64,000 nt of DNA from Entoloma clypeatum (taxonomy: Eukaryota > Basidiomycota > Agaricomycetes > Agaricales > Entolomataceae). The first letter of the stretch is position 1. Each line of letters starts with the position of its first letter. Below the pieces are notes generated by a model. It was not told the DNA's origin. It searched no databases and saw nothing but the letters and a program-made list of their open reading frames with translations. The position numbers and the translations under genes are program-made. The stretch spans positions 62,001 to 126,000 of the forward strand of contig OY751488.1 of assembly GCA_963565915.1 (NCBI GenBank), given 5' to 3'. Shown here in pieces: positions 26,307 through 36,243 of this stretch.

Positions 26307-27002
26307 TACCTCTGTGAGTTGAGCCCTAGACGTAGTATTGATACATCACAGTTCTGTAACTATAGCATGCCTGTGTTGCATCTACATCATTAATCACAGG
26401 TCAACTGGATGATATATCAGACGTGATATATCACAGATCTGCCCGATCTGGTTTGGATCATCAAGCTTACCACACCCTTGCTGTACATCGCGCCCCCTTC
26501 GCCACCGCCCGTGCGCTCGCGCCATCAGATTTGTTGATGCCGATATTTGATGGTGCAGAATTCCACGGCGGGCCTCCATCAAATGTTTATCAGGCACGCC
26601 CACCATCAATGCCCATCAAATCCTTTGATCGTCGCTCCCAACGATGCCGAATGGTGTCCCCCCGACTCTCCCACGCTCCCATCACACATCCCCCTCCTTC
26701 CCCTCATGCCTCCACCGACTATAGCCCTCAATAGTCAATACCTTACTGCCATAAGAGGTCCTATGGACTATGGGTAAGCTCCCCTCACCTCCTGGGGCCT
26801 CCTTGTGCATGACATTCAGCTTTCCCCTCCCCCTCCCTTATCTAGTATCTTATATAATGTTGTAGATACTTGTAGATAGCTTTAAAAATGTAGTATGGTG
26901 TAACATAATACAGTTTGAGACTCCCCCTTGGCCTGGAAGTGATGAGATAAGCAAAAAAGCGAACAAAAAGTGAGGGGAGAAGGAGGAGCACATACCCCCT
27001 CA

Positions 27003-27920
27003 CACAGGTGCGTCGGACCAATGTTCCTCTCGGAAACATTGTGAACAAATGATAATCTAATATAGTATTTTTTTAGTTGGTAAATGATGTGACCATTGAT
27101 TGGAAACATGTTATATAAGCACAAGCTAAGCCATCAATGTTTTCACGAGACAAATCTTATGGAAATATTGAATAAAGTTATGATTTTTCATACAAGATTC
27201 CCATGAAACACATAGGGATAACATTCTGCATAAGATCTGTTTGTTTATTCTTTTTTTGTTCAAGGTTTGATTGCATGTGTGCTCGATGAATACACACCGA
27301 TCAAAGTCTTTATGTTTTCTCCATGTTCTCGCCACGTACACAAAGGTCTCATAGGCAAATAACACTAAATATAAAGTCACAGTGAGCCGAGTATAGAATT
27401 GTTCCTCACACAAAGGTTACATAACCAATGTTCCACTTGAGGTAATTAATGTTCTACTTGTGTTCCTGTTTTTCTGACGAACACAATGGGAACATTTATT
27501 ATATAACTCTGATGTGATCAATAAGTCAACATTGTGCTCATTGCAAGTTTATATTTAGTGTTCTTTGTCCATGGGGCCTTTATGTACGTGGCGAGAACAT
27601 GGAGAAAACATAAAGACTTTGATCGGTGTGTATTCATCGAGCACACATGCAATCAAACCTTGAACAAAAAAAGAATAAACAAACAGATCTTATGCAGAAT
27701 GTTATCCCTATGTGTTTCATGGGAATCTTGTATAAAAAATCATAACTTTATTCAATATTTCCATAAGATTTGTCTCGTGAAAACATTGATGGCTTAGCTT
27801 GTGCTTATATAACATGTTTCCAATCAATGGTCACATCATTTACCAACTAAAAAAATACTATATTAGATTATCATTTGTTCACAATGTTTCTGAGAGGGAC
27901 ACTGGTCCGACGCACCTGTG
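27003..27920. mobile_element. Foldback element: 0.9-kb inverted repeat
   Basis: The left arm (27,003 to about 27,410) and right arm (about 27,535-27,920) are reverse complements at high identity over nearly 400 bp, separated by an AT-rich loop of about 120 bp. The outer ends read CACAGGTGCGTCGGACCA and its complement. Both arms translate to the same peptides on opposite strands, so these are shadows of the repeat and not genes. No target-site duplication could be fixed with confidence. Confidence 0.8.
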
Positions 27921-28619
27921 TCATGGGATTCTGATGTCCCCACCATATCGCATTTTTCCCCACTTCATTGTATTATATACTATGGTCTAGGGACACATGT
28001 TGGGAGGGTATAGCATTGGAGAAACCAAGTGTAATTAGCAGAAATGGGCTTGTATGAGTATGGGTATCTACACATAGTTGGATGAACTAGGATTGTCAGG
28101 GCAGGTGTTCCCAGAGGTAAATGTACTTATATAGGTCTCCAAGCGTCAGTAGTCTGATATCTGGGGTGTGTATATCAGGTAGAAATGAGCTATATATCAG
28201 GAGGATGTCAAAAAAGCGCATTTCTACCTAGCACCAGTACTGGCCAGTAGATAAATGTTGGGAGGGTCTAAAAGGAAGGTTATAATGTATATCTATTGAC
28301 AGGAAAAGACCCAAGAGGAATTGGGTAAGTGTGGAAAACGGGGCATGCATAAAAGTGCCCAAGACAGTGAACTTGGTATGGAATCCTTGCTCACCCACAC
28401 AATTTGTCTGACCGATTCCTTTTTGTCTCCCAAAATCTTCCCGAACTATCTCAATCAAAAGAATCACATGGGGGGGTCCCTAAAATGTCGTTACTACAAT
28501 AAATTAAGCTGTACATTGACTAACATTCATCAAAATATGTTTTTCCGGCTTTTCGGTAGACGTGGAAACCGGGAACACGTGACCTGAAGTTGAACGTTAA
28601 ACGTTGAACATTGAACACT

Positions 28620-29180
28620 CTCGGTGACCGATCAACGTTCAACCAGGTAAGACTCACCCAGTGCAACCTTGAAACTGACGGGCAGTGGCCCCAACAAGTC
28701 TTGGCAGGAGGCGTCGCATCCGCATCATGTTGTCATCCACAACAACGGCATCAAGGGAACTGCTCGTCGCCGACCTGGGCGCTGGGATCGTCAGGCAGTA
28801 CACCATACACCGCGATGGCTCGCTCCGGGACGTGGGGAACATCAAGTATGAGCTGGGCATGGGCCGAGACATCCACAGTATGCATATTGACTGTGCATAT
28901 CCCGCGTGGGCTGACTCTGCGCGTCTCCTGTTGCCTGTTTGAAGATGCCCACCTCTTCACGGTCAACGAGCTCAACAACACCCTCACGAAACACACTTCC
29001 CTTCCCCTTTCTCCCCCGCAACGCCCACCCTCATCGCCTCGGCCCCAACTCTCTCCCACCCTCTGCCTGTCCCGTCACCTACCAAACCGATGCTCGCAGC
29101 CGAGATCCTCATCCCACCGCCCACTCCCTCCTTGCCGACGTACATCTACGTCTCCAACCTGAACGGCGGTCGAGAGCGTA
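28620..29180 (+). pseudogene. Captured lactonase (6-phosphogluconolactonase-like) fragment
   Basis: Plus-strand frames together give the features of a seven-bladed beta-propeller lactonase (PF10282 group). These are HPHHVVIHNNG near 28,718, RELLVADLGAG followed by IVRQYTIHRDGSL and YELGMG at 28,755-28,865, VNELNNTLTKHT near 28,960, and ILIPPPTPSLPTYIYVSN near 29,105-29,160. The frame changes between these blocks and a stop interrupts the middle, so it is a broken fragment. It sits inside the hAT-like element, which makes it a candidate for gene capture. Confidence 0.65.
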
Positions 29181-29480
29181 GGCGGGAAGCGCGGTGTTTC
29201 GTTGCCGCGTTTGAATGGGCGCGCAGGGCTCTGAACAGGTGTGGGGCGGGGGCTGGGCGGACCAACATGGGCGTGGGGTGAAGGGTGGGCACGGGGGGGG
29301 GTACGACCGACGTATATCTACTTCCCCAACCCGAACGGCAATCGAGAGCATAGGCAGGAAGCGCGGTGTTTTGTCGCTGCGTGTGAATGGGCGTGTGAGG
29401 CTTTGAACAGGTGTGGGGCGGGGGCTGGGTGGACCAACATGGGTGTGGGGTGCAGGGTGGGCGCGGGGGGGTATGCTAAC
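29139..29480. repeat. About 171-bp tandem duplication, two copies
   Basis: The block starting ACGTACATCTACGTCTCCAA at about 29,139 is repeated from about 29,310 (ACGTATATCTACTTCCCCAA). It includes GGTGTGGGGCGGGGGCTGGG and CCAACATGGG in both copies. The first copy overlaps the end of the lactonase fragment, so duplication followed capture. The copies differ at about 10-15% of positions by eye. Confidence 0.75.
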
Positions 29481-29989
29481 CATTGTATATGTTTCGATGT
29501 TCCGATCTCAAAATTTTATGTTTTTTTTTTGACTATTCAGAAAATTATGGAACGAAGTGAGAGAAGTATATAAGGGGGGACATACATGAAAATGGGTTCA
29601 TGGATATGAACCCTGGTATAAATTTTAGTGCTACAAAATAATATGTTTTTTTATGTATGTTTGCCCTTCCATCAGTTCCGGTACATTACATGCGACGGGG
29701 GGAACCGCCGAAGATAGGTAAACCACGCCCAACTGATGTGCCGGGATCTACGTGATCGGCAGGTCAAACCAAAATAGATTGATTTGAACGGGCACAGAAA
29801 GGAACCAAATTGAGCAAGGGCGGGAGCGGGAAAAGTTGGAAGGCATGGGGAGATTAATCAATCACATGAGTATCACCTACTGGGACCAGCAGATCGGGCA
29901 GATGGGTGATATATCATGTCTGATATATCACCCAGCTACCTGTAATTAATGCTGTGGATGCAACACAATCGTGCTAAGGTATTAGGATT

Positions 29990-30170
29990 TGATATAGCAC
30001 CCCTACTGACTAGGTTGGTGAGTTCTAATTCGTTTCTCTTCATTTCTATCTCAAATACACCGCATTTGTGTGTAGAAAAAAGGCCCGCTTAGACGAGAGC
30101 CTGCCCTTCTGTGGATGCGGCACGATTTCGTGATGGTTTTTGCATACAGGTTTTTTTCTGTACACTAGCC
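29990..30170. repeat. Single reversed copy of the 160-bp unit
   Basis: The reverse complement contains GAGATAGAAATGAAGAGAAACG and GGCTCTCGTCTAAGCGGGC, matching the minisatellite unit of the left arm. It marks the inner part of the right arm of the hAT-like element. Confidence 0.65.
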
Positions 30171-30328
30171 GTGAACTCAGCGGGTTTTGAGCTTAAAAAT
30201 TAGGTCCGGACCTGGACCTTGAGGTTCGGGTGCGGGTCCGCTGGATGCTCGGACTGGACCCCTAGGTGCGGGTCCAGGTCCAGTCGAAAATGCCTGGACA
30301 CGGAAGGGACCGGACCGTGGCCAGTGTA

Positions 30329-30336
30329 GCCGCTTG
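30329..30336. repeat. hAT target-site duplication, right copy
   Basis: GCCGCTTG, identical to 24,592-24,599, directly following the right terminal GGCCAGTGTA. Confidence 0.8.
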
Positions 30337-30720
30337 TTATCGGTATCTCGCTGTGACCGGTGAGTTTCAATCCTAGGCAGTGTTGGGCGTGGTCCTGCAA
30401 AGTTTTAAGTCCTCCACGACAGATGCAAAATAAGTGATCGCACCTGTATCTGTCGTGCAGCTTTGAAGAGCTCCTCGCACCGTATGCACTGGAAACTTCC
30501 ATTTTTGCTATCTCTGGTCAAGGTGACAACCAAAGTCGCATCAGTGTCTTGGAACTGGGGATAGGTGCACCGGGCTTGCTCTCTGCAACAGACGACCTTG
30601 AGACTTTGAACGTTGTAGCTCATGAAATGGCCAGCTTACGAATTCGTCGACCCCCAGCCCGAGTCCGATGATGCCGGCGTCAATGCCGATGCCCTCTTTC
30701 GCTTCTCTCAAACATCATTT
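30337..30720 (-). CDS. DUF6532-like zinc-finger protein, 5' portion (split by hAT)
   Basis: First exons of the gene continued at 24,591-21,991. A short basic exon (frame KRKRASALTPASS) is followed by an intron of about 57 nt ending near 30,596. Zinc finger 1 follows: C-T-YPQ at about 30,575, then GSFQCIRCEELF. An intron of about 49 nt comes next, then DHAQHC near 30,390. The frame then runs EIPITSG into the hAT target site. The start codon is uncertain: the most likely exon 1 frame has a TGA just upstream, so the start may be lost or in an unrecognised exon. It is head to head with the Ulp1-like gene at 30,960. Confidence 0.5.
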
Positions 30721-30959
30721 GTGAAAGTCCTTTTGATGAGATAGGAACTCGATTTGCGCCCCACGTTTGCCATGAACAATGCAGACAGACAATGGAAATA
30801 TGGTGGCAAGTTGGTTAATTACTGTCGTAGGGAGTAAATTCGTATTGCAGCTCCGAACGCTGCAGCACTTGCCAACAATATTGATTTGCCACGTAATCTC
30901 AGTGGCACTGCACATGACTCTGGCCTTGCCGCTATCATCTGTGCATTCACCGCCGTATA
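30721..30959. promoter_or_regulatory. Short divergent intergenic region
   Basis: About 240 bp separates two divergently transcribed genes that share the same zinc-finger type, so a common bidirectional promoter is plausible. No TATA box or clear motif was identified in it. Confidence 0.4.
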
Positions 30960-33078
30960 ATGAACACAAAATCTCAAGGCGACCCCTCTCATATCGAAAG
31001 GAATGCTGCAAGTACACTGCGAAAGCAGTCAGACTCGGCATTGTCATTGGTGCCAGCATCAGCCTTGGATGGGGATACCGACTCGGAGTCGGGGTCAAGT
31101 TTGGATTTGAAACCATGAGTTTTGGCAACATCCAAGTTCACAGAAGAATTCACATTCATCTTTTCCAGTCGGGGGATCCAGTGCACCTATCCCCAATACA
31201 AAAACACTTCGGCGACTTCCGTTGTTATCATGACTAGAGATAATCAAAATGGGAGCTTTGAGTGCATACGCTGCGGGAGGTACTTCGGAGCGGCAACCCA
31301 TATACAGGTGTGGTTAATTTCCCAGCTGTTGATGTGGACTCATGTCTCAACAACTTCGCAGAGCCATGCGCGACATTGTTTAGGATTCATGCTCCGTGCT
31401 CATGGGAAGGTTCGGCTTTCTAAGCAATATGGGAGGAGATGTCAACAGTGAGTTGTTCTTCCCACTATGTTGTTCCCATATGACATTTCCTCAGGCAAGA
31501 AACTCAATGCACATACTTCGACAAATCTGGCAGGCAGTCCTCCGTTTTAATACAGAGAAGGAGCAACGGCCTTTTTCACTGTATTGGATGTATTCGGGCG
31601 TACAAAGGGGCCAGGACCTTGCAGGTTAGTTGTTTGTTTCCTCGCTCGACGCTCAGCCAACCGTTCCTGAGAATTCATAGGCCCATGCTAAAAACTGCGT
31701 GCTAAGCCGACTAGCGCATTCCTCTGTAGATTCTGATTCAGATGAAGTTAGGGGGCACCAGTCGCGGTATTACTTGTTAAAAAGAAAGCGACTCCTTGGT
31801 TCTCTGGGTGAAGGGCTCGGTGCGGGGGGCGACCCCAAAGGCTCGCATAGGACAATGAGACGAGCAGACGAAGATGTGTCTACGGATGAGGAACTTTCCA
31901 AAGCTTGCCAATGCAAGAATCATATATGTGTTAGCGATGAAAATGACGACATTTCAGATGGGGAACAAACGACAGAAGGTCATCGTTACATCTTCCGTCA
32001 TCTCCTCCAATGCTGAACTTCCTTTAGATACCCAACAAAATGCATGCGAGGTTCCATTGAAAAATGCCCAAGCTTTTCCCAACGCCACAAGCAAGGCTGC
32101 CCTGAGTAAGCAATTACCACTTTTTGCCTTCGTTCGCTTAATCCTCCTTTCAAAATAGATGAAAGTAGAATGAAGAACCTAGGCATTGACGTGGATGCTG
32201 TGCATCTGATCTGGAGCTTACCGGTAATTGCGTTGTCCTCTGTCTCCTCAAATAATCTCAATTTGTCTCTTATACAGAAAAACTTCTGTAAACATCGAGG
32301 CCTTCTCATGTCACTTGAACTACAGCATTCTAGAAAGGCTGCGGCCTCTTCCATCGACCTTCGAGTGTTGTGCCTTTCTGGCGGGGCTGGAGAGGTAAGG
32401 TTCTCCCGCCGTGAACTCGAGATCATGAATTCTTCTACTGCCTGGCTCAACGACAAATGCATCAATGGCATTGCATCGCTTCTTCTCATAACTTTTTCTG
32501 CTCCTCGGTCTCCTGCATCTGAAATTTGCCAACACTTTGCCTTGTTTTCCACGTTTGTATTGCCAATGGTCCGCCGCCAAGTGCAAGATATCGAAATATG
32601 GCGCAATACATTCCGCACGCAATATTGGGAAAAGGATATCTGGATACTTCCAATACATCGCTCACAACACTGGGTGTTATGTGTTATCAATTCGACACAG
32701 AGGGAGTTGCTCCTTTTTGACAGCTTTGGTCACAAACAGCCATGGGTAAAAGAAACAAAGGAAATCATGAAGCTTGTAGCTTGTCTTGTTCGTCTTGCAG
32801 AGACAAACTACCATCCACTTGATATCACCATTGATGAGGGTTGGATTGCTCAACTGGTTTCTGCAAGTGTTATCAAGTTTTTCTGACTTATACTTACAGA
32901 GGCCATTTCTCAGGTTCAGTGCATGCAAACCAATAACTCTGACTGTGGTTTATGGGTGTTGGCAACAATAGTTGCTGTTCTACATGGATTTCATGCAACT
33001 GCTGCTAATGAGAGTGATATAGCTGAGCTTCGAGCTCTTTTGCTTCAACATATATTGGCACTTCATTTTGAAAAGTAG
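30960..33078 (+). CDS. Zinc-finger Ulp1-family cysteine protease
   Basis: The start is the ATG at 30,960 (MNTKSQGDPSHIE) and the stop the TAG at 33,076-33,078, with several short introns. Order: a Ser/Asp-rich N-terminus, one zinc finger at about 31,175-31,385 (C-T-YPQ ... GSFECIRC, intron, SHARHC), an acidic linker (31,700-32,000) and a C48/Ulp1 catalytic domain (32,170-33,078). Catalytic candidates are His in HWVLCVI (near 32,670), Asp in LFDSFG (32,719), Gln in the MQTNN segment (near 32,928) and Cys in SDCGLW (32,944), split by an intron at about 32,862-32,918. Ulp1 enzymes cleave SUMO-type linkages. This divergent version is very abundant in mushroom genomes and often TE-associated. The catalytic residues look intact and no break was found in the domain, though the middle exons (31,400-32,160) are less certain. 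Confidence 0.75.
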
Positions 33079-34390
33079 CAGACCATTTTGTAACTGCTTT
33101 TTATAAATACAATCTGCATTGGACCTGCATGATGCTGTTCAGTTACTGTATGTCATTTCCTCTTAGTCATTTTATCTATTGTCAAGGGGGTGGTGGAAGG
33201 TGGCCGTGACTGCTGCAATAGACATTGGTGTTGGAACAGCATACTGTACTAAGGTAGGGGACATCCATTCTCCACCAATGTCACATGACACAGTGTGACA
33301 ATGCCAAATACGGAACATTCTCTTCAACAAGTTACGATTGCCTAGTTTACTGAACAAATTCATCATTTTGAGTCAATCGGCTGCCAACAGATTCTTTGAA
33401 ATAGGCCAAAGGTGCCCGATCTAAGATATGAAGAAATATGTTGAGAATTGCATGTGGAATATCCAAAATTGTCCCATGAGGAAACAGAAAACAGAAATGT
33501 TAACTTACCCACTGTTATGATCGTATTTTCACTTTTCACTTTATCTTATCTTATCTTGATCTTATCTTATCTACATCGTGTCGTACATGAGGACATCTTA
33601 TCATTATCACGCAGCAGGATGCAAAGGATCCGGAGTCGCGCAGCATGATGCTGCCTCAATGCAGCCTCATGGTATTTACATATATAAGTAGGGTACTTTC
33701 ACTTGTATTTGATAGCTTGTTCTCTTGAGATTCCCGCTGGGTCTCTTGGCAATACAGCACCTTCTTCATCTTTCCACATTTCTCCTCTAAGTTCAGAAGT
33801 TTGGGCTCGCGACGTCGTCAGACTTAGCGTCGCCTCAACAGAAGAACAAGCTCTAAACTCGCCCGCCCAAACTCACTGTCCTTTCCTCCATTTCAACTTC
33901 GCCGTTTCGTGCTTTCTCGTCAAAAGTACTATATGCGGACCCTAGCGTTAAGGGGGACCTCCCGGACTTCAGGGATAAGAAGAGAAACACTTGGTACACC
34001 CACTATAAGTAGCGTTGCCGTTCGAGACACACAGTAAAATGTTGAGTCCGTCCCATGTTGAGGTGACCAAAGGCCAACACATCTAACCTTTGGGGAAGTT
34101 GCTGGCACATGTGACGGTTTGGAAGAGAAGACCATACACGTCTAGTTCGCAACAGGTGTTCCAATTCCCGACTCCTCGACATCTCGATTCAACCAGTCCA
34201 GCATGCGTAGGGGTATTGACCGCGTGGACTTCATCTTTCCTAGATCTTCCTCCATTCGGGCATCCCAACTGCCTGGGTAGACAGATCGTTCTTTGGGTTT
34301 TTCTTTTCAGATTTTTTTTTTTGCCTAAGCGTCAGAACAGGGTTGCGCGCCCGACATAAGGTACTACTGTTCAAACCAAAACACTCCCCC
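33079..34390. other. Spacer with fragments, no gene recognised
   Basis: This 1.3-kb stretch contains a TCTTA-rich simple repeat (about 33,540-33,570). Just left of the first 495-bp LTR is a sequence that continues on the far side of element 1 as the leader of an older gag. It may contain the 5' LTR of that older element, but I could not identify a matching partner. Confidence 0.4.
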
Positions 34391-34885
34391 TGTAAGGGCA
34401 ACCATCCGATTTCCTCAATCCAACACCTCCAACACCTCCGACCCATCCTCCGACCATCCGACCGTTGTGGTACGTCTATTATTTATATTACTATACTTTA
34501 TGTTTCCTTTCGTTTCCATCTATCCTTCGACACCTCTGACACCTCTGACACTTCCGACCCGTCCTCTGCGTCGGAGTGCATGTCGGAGCAATGATTTATA
34601 CCACCACATGCATACTTCCGATTTACATATTCCGTTCCCATCCCTACTCCCGATCTTTGTCATATTTCAACATTCCTCTCCTCATTTTCAATTCTCGTCG
34701 TCTATATAGCTGTCTAGCCTGCAAGGGAATCCTCAGAACTTTCTCTTTGGATTTCCCTTGCAAGGTACGCCTTGTATTGTACTTCGTAGAGTCTAATTTA
34801 ACTTTGGATTTCCCTTGCAAGTCGTCCGACGTTGGAGTCACTTCGGAGCACTTCGGAGTTGTTGGATCGTAAGGTCGCCCTTACA
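34391..34885 (+). repeat. Element 1 5' LTR
   Basis: 495 bp with terminal inverted TGTAAGGGC/GCCCTTACA. It differs from the 3' LTR at 18 positions, 15 of them at CpG versus TpG or CpA. It contains stretches of the CCTCCGACA word and the TTTATACC TATA-like box near 34,595. Confidence 0.95.
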
Positions 34886-34959
34886 GTAGAAAGTTCTCTC
34901 TAAACGGACCGGGTACGAATTGTACCATTGAAGCCATTTCGCGCTTCGGAGTTGACGAC

Positions 34960-36243
34960 ATGGACTCGAGTCCGCCCTCCTCCGATTCTGGTACATCTGA
35001 CACCCCTTCCGATCCCTCTTCCCACCATTCTGCCTACCACTCTGTAACTGGTGACTCCGTATCGCACATAGAAATGGACGACCCCAAACGTCTTACTGCA
35101 CTTGAACGTGAGTTCCAGGAACACTGCCAGACCCTCACCAACATTACCGCTCAACTCGAACAACTTATCCGTGCCGCTATTCCACCTGTTCCCATTCCCA
35201 ACCCCGACCTGATTCCCCCTCCAGCGGAGGCCCCAGTTCTGGCCTTCCCGCCAGCCCCGATCGCACCTGCCAATCCAGGTGTGCGTCGGGCCAAACCCGC
35301 AACTCCGTCGGACTTCGACAGAGCACGTACCACTGGTTGGACTTTTCTTAATTCTTGCGAACTGTATATGGGACTGGTTCCAGAACAGTTTGCAGATGAT
35401 CATGCTAGGATCTATTGGGCGCTTTCCTTCATGAAGAGTGGACGTGCTGCACGCCTTGCCGACCGCGTCATCCGACAAGAGCGTCGAACCAGAGCTCCGT
35501 GTCACCAGACCTGGGTGCAGTTCCGAACTGCGTTCATCGCAGAGTTCACTCCGAAAAACGAAGAACAAGATGCACAGCTCATTCTTGAGGGAGAAGCCTA
35601 TTACCAAGGTAGTCAGGATGTGGAGGCTTACATTGACAACTTCAAGGATTATGTTGAAAAGGCTGGGTACACTGAAGGAATGAACATAGTACTTAAGTTC
35701 TGACATGGCCTCCGATCCGACATCCAATCCGAAATTGCGACACTAACTTTCGGACGACCCACGGATGACAACCCGGATGCCTGGTATGCAGCCGCACGAG
35801 TCAACAATGATAATCGAATTGCCAATAAAGCTTTCAAGTCCACAGTTCCAACACGCCCGAACCCTTTCCACACTGCTCCGACCGCACCGAAGGCAGCGGC
35901 AGGATCTGTATTTCCCCGACCTTTCATCCCCTATATTCCGCGTGCACCTCTGACAGTCATTGCTCCGACTCCAGCCGTCCGCGACCCCAATGCAATGGAT
36001 ATCGATGCCTCTCGCGTCAGGGGTAAGAACGCCAATGTATGCTTCAGATGTGGTAAAACTGGTCATTTCAGTCGCGAGTGTCCGCTCCGATTCGACGTCC
36101 GATTCATGACGTTGGACGAACAGGAGGAGTACATGATGGACCAACTAGCCGCTAAAGATGCAGTGACATCTACCTCCGATGTCGCTGAAGCGTCGGAGCA
36201 AGCGGAAGACAAACAAGAGGATTTTTCCCCCGACAACGAGTGA
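34960..36243 (+). pseudogene. Element 1 gag, interrupted by TGA
   Basis: Gag begins at the ATG at 34,960 and is open to a TGA at 35,701, then continues in the same frame (HGLRSDIQSEIATLTFG) to a stop at 36,241-36,243. The TGA at 35,701 replaces an expected CGA (Arg). A CCHC zinc knuckle (CFRCGKTGHFSREC) lies near 36,040, for binding the element RNA. The N-terminal part is Ser/Asp- and Pro-rich. About 427 residues if the TGA is read as Arg. Pol lies in the -1 frame and overlaps upstream of the gag stop. Confidence 0.9.
36222..36231 (+). promoter_or_regulatory. Possible gag-pol frameshift tract
   Basis: TTTTTCCCCC lies ten bases before the gag stop at 36,241, and the pol frame (-1 relative to gag) is open here. 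It does not match the canonical X-XXY-YYZ slippery heptamer exactly, so this is a weak candidate. Confidence 0.25.

Larger units (their letters stand above)
24600..30328. mobile_element. hAT-like non-autonomous element, 5.7 kb, with nested insertions
   Basis: The ends are inverted repeats: TACACTGGCCACGGT at 24,600 and its complement ending at 30,328, flanked by the 8-bp direct repeat GCCGCTTG. Both ends are rich in GGTCC/GGACC words over about 130-175 bp, as in hAT subterminal regions. Longer imperfect arms are collinear on both sides: a 160-bp unit (left 24,911-25,460, right about 29,990-30,170 reversed), then a segment with paired TGATATATCA palindromes (26,371-26,470 left, about 29,870-29,990 right). 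I see no transposase. The interior holds a TA-flanked MITE, a 0.9-kb foldback and a captured lactonase fragment. It interrupts a zinc-finger gene between exons at 30,337 and 24,591. Confidence 0.75.

Noticed and set aside
27126..27797. Two matching open frames on opposite strands that look like duplicated small genes
   Set aside because: They are the two arms of the foldback element; the peptides have no domain and exist only because the arms mirror each other.
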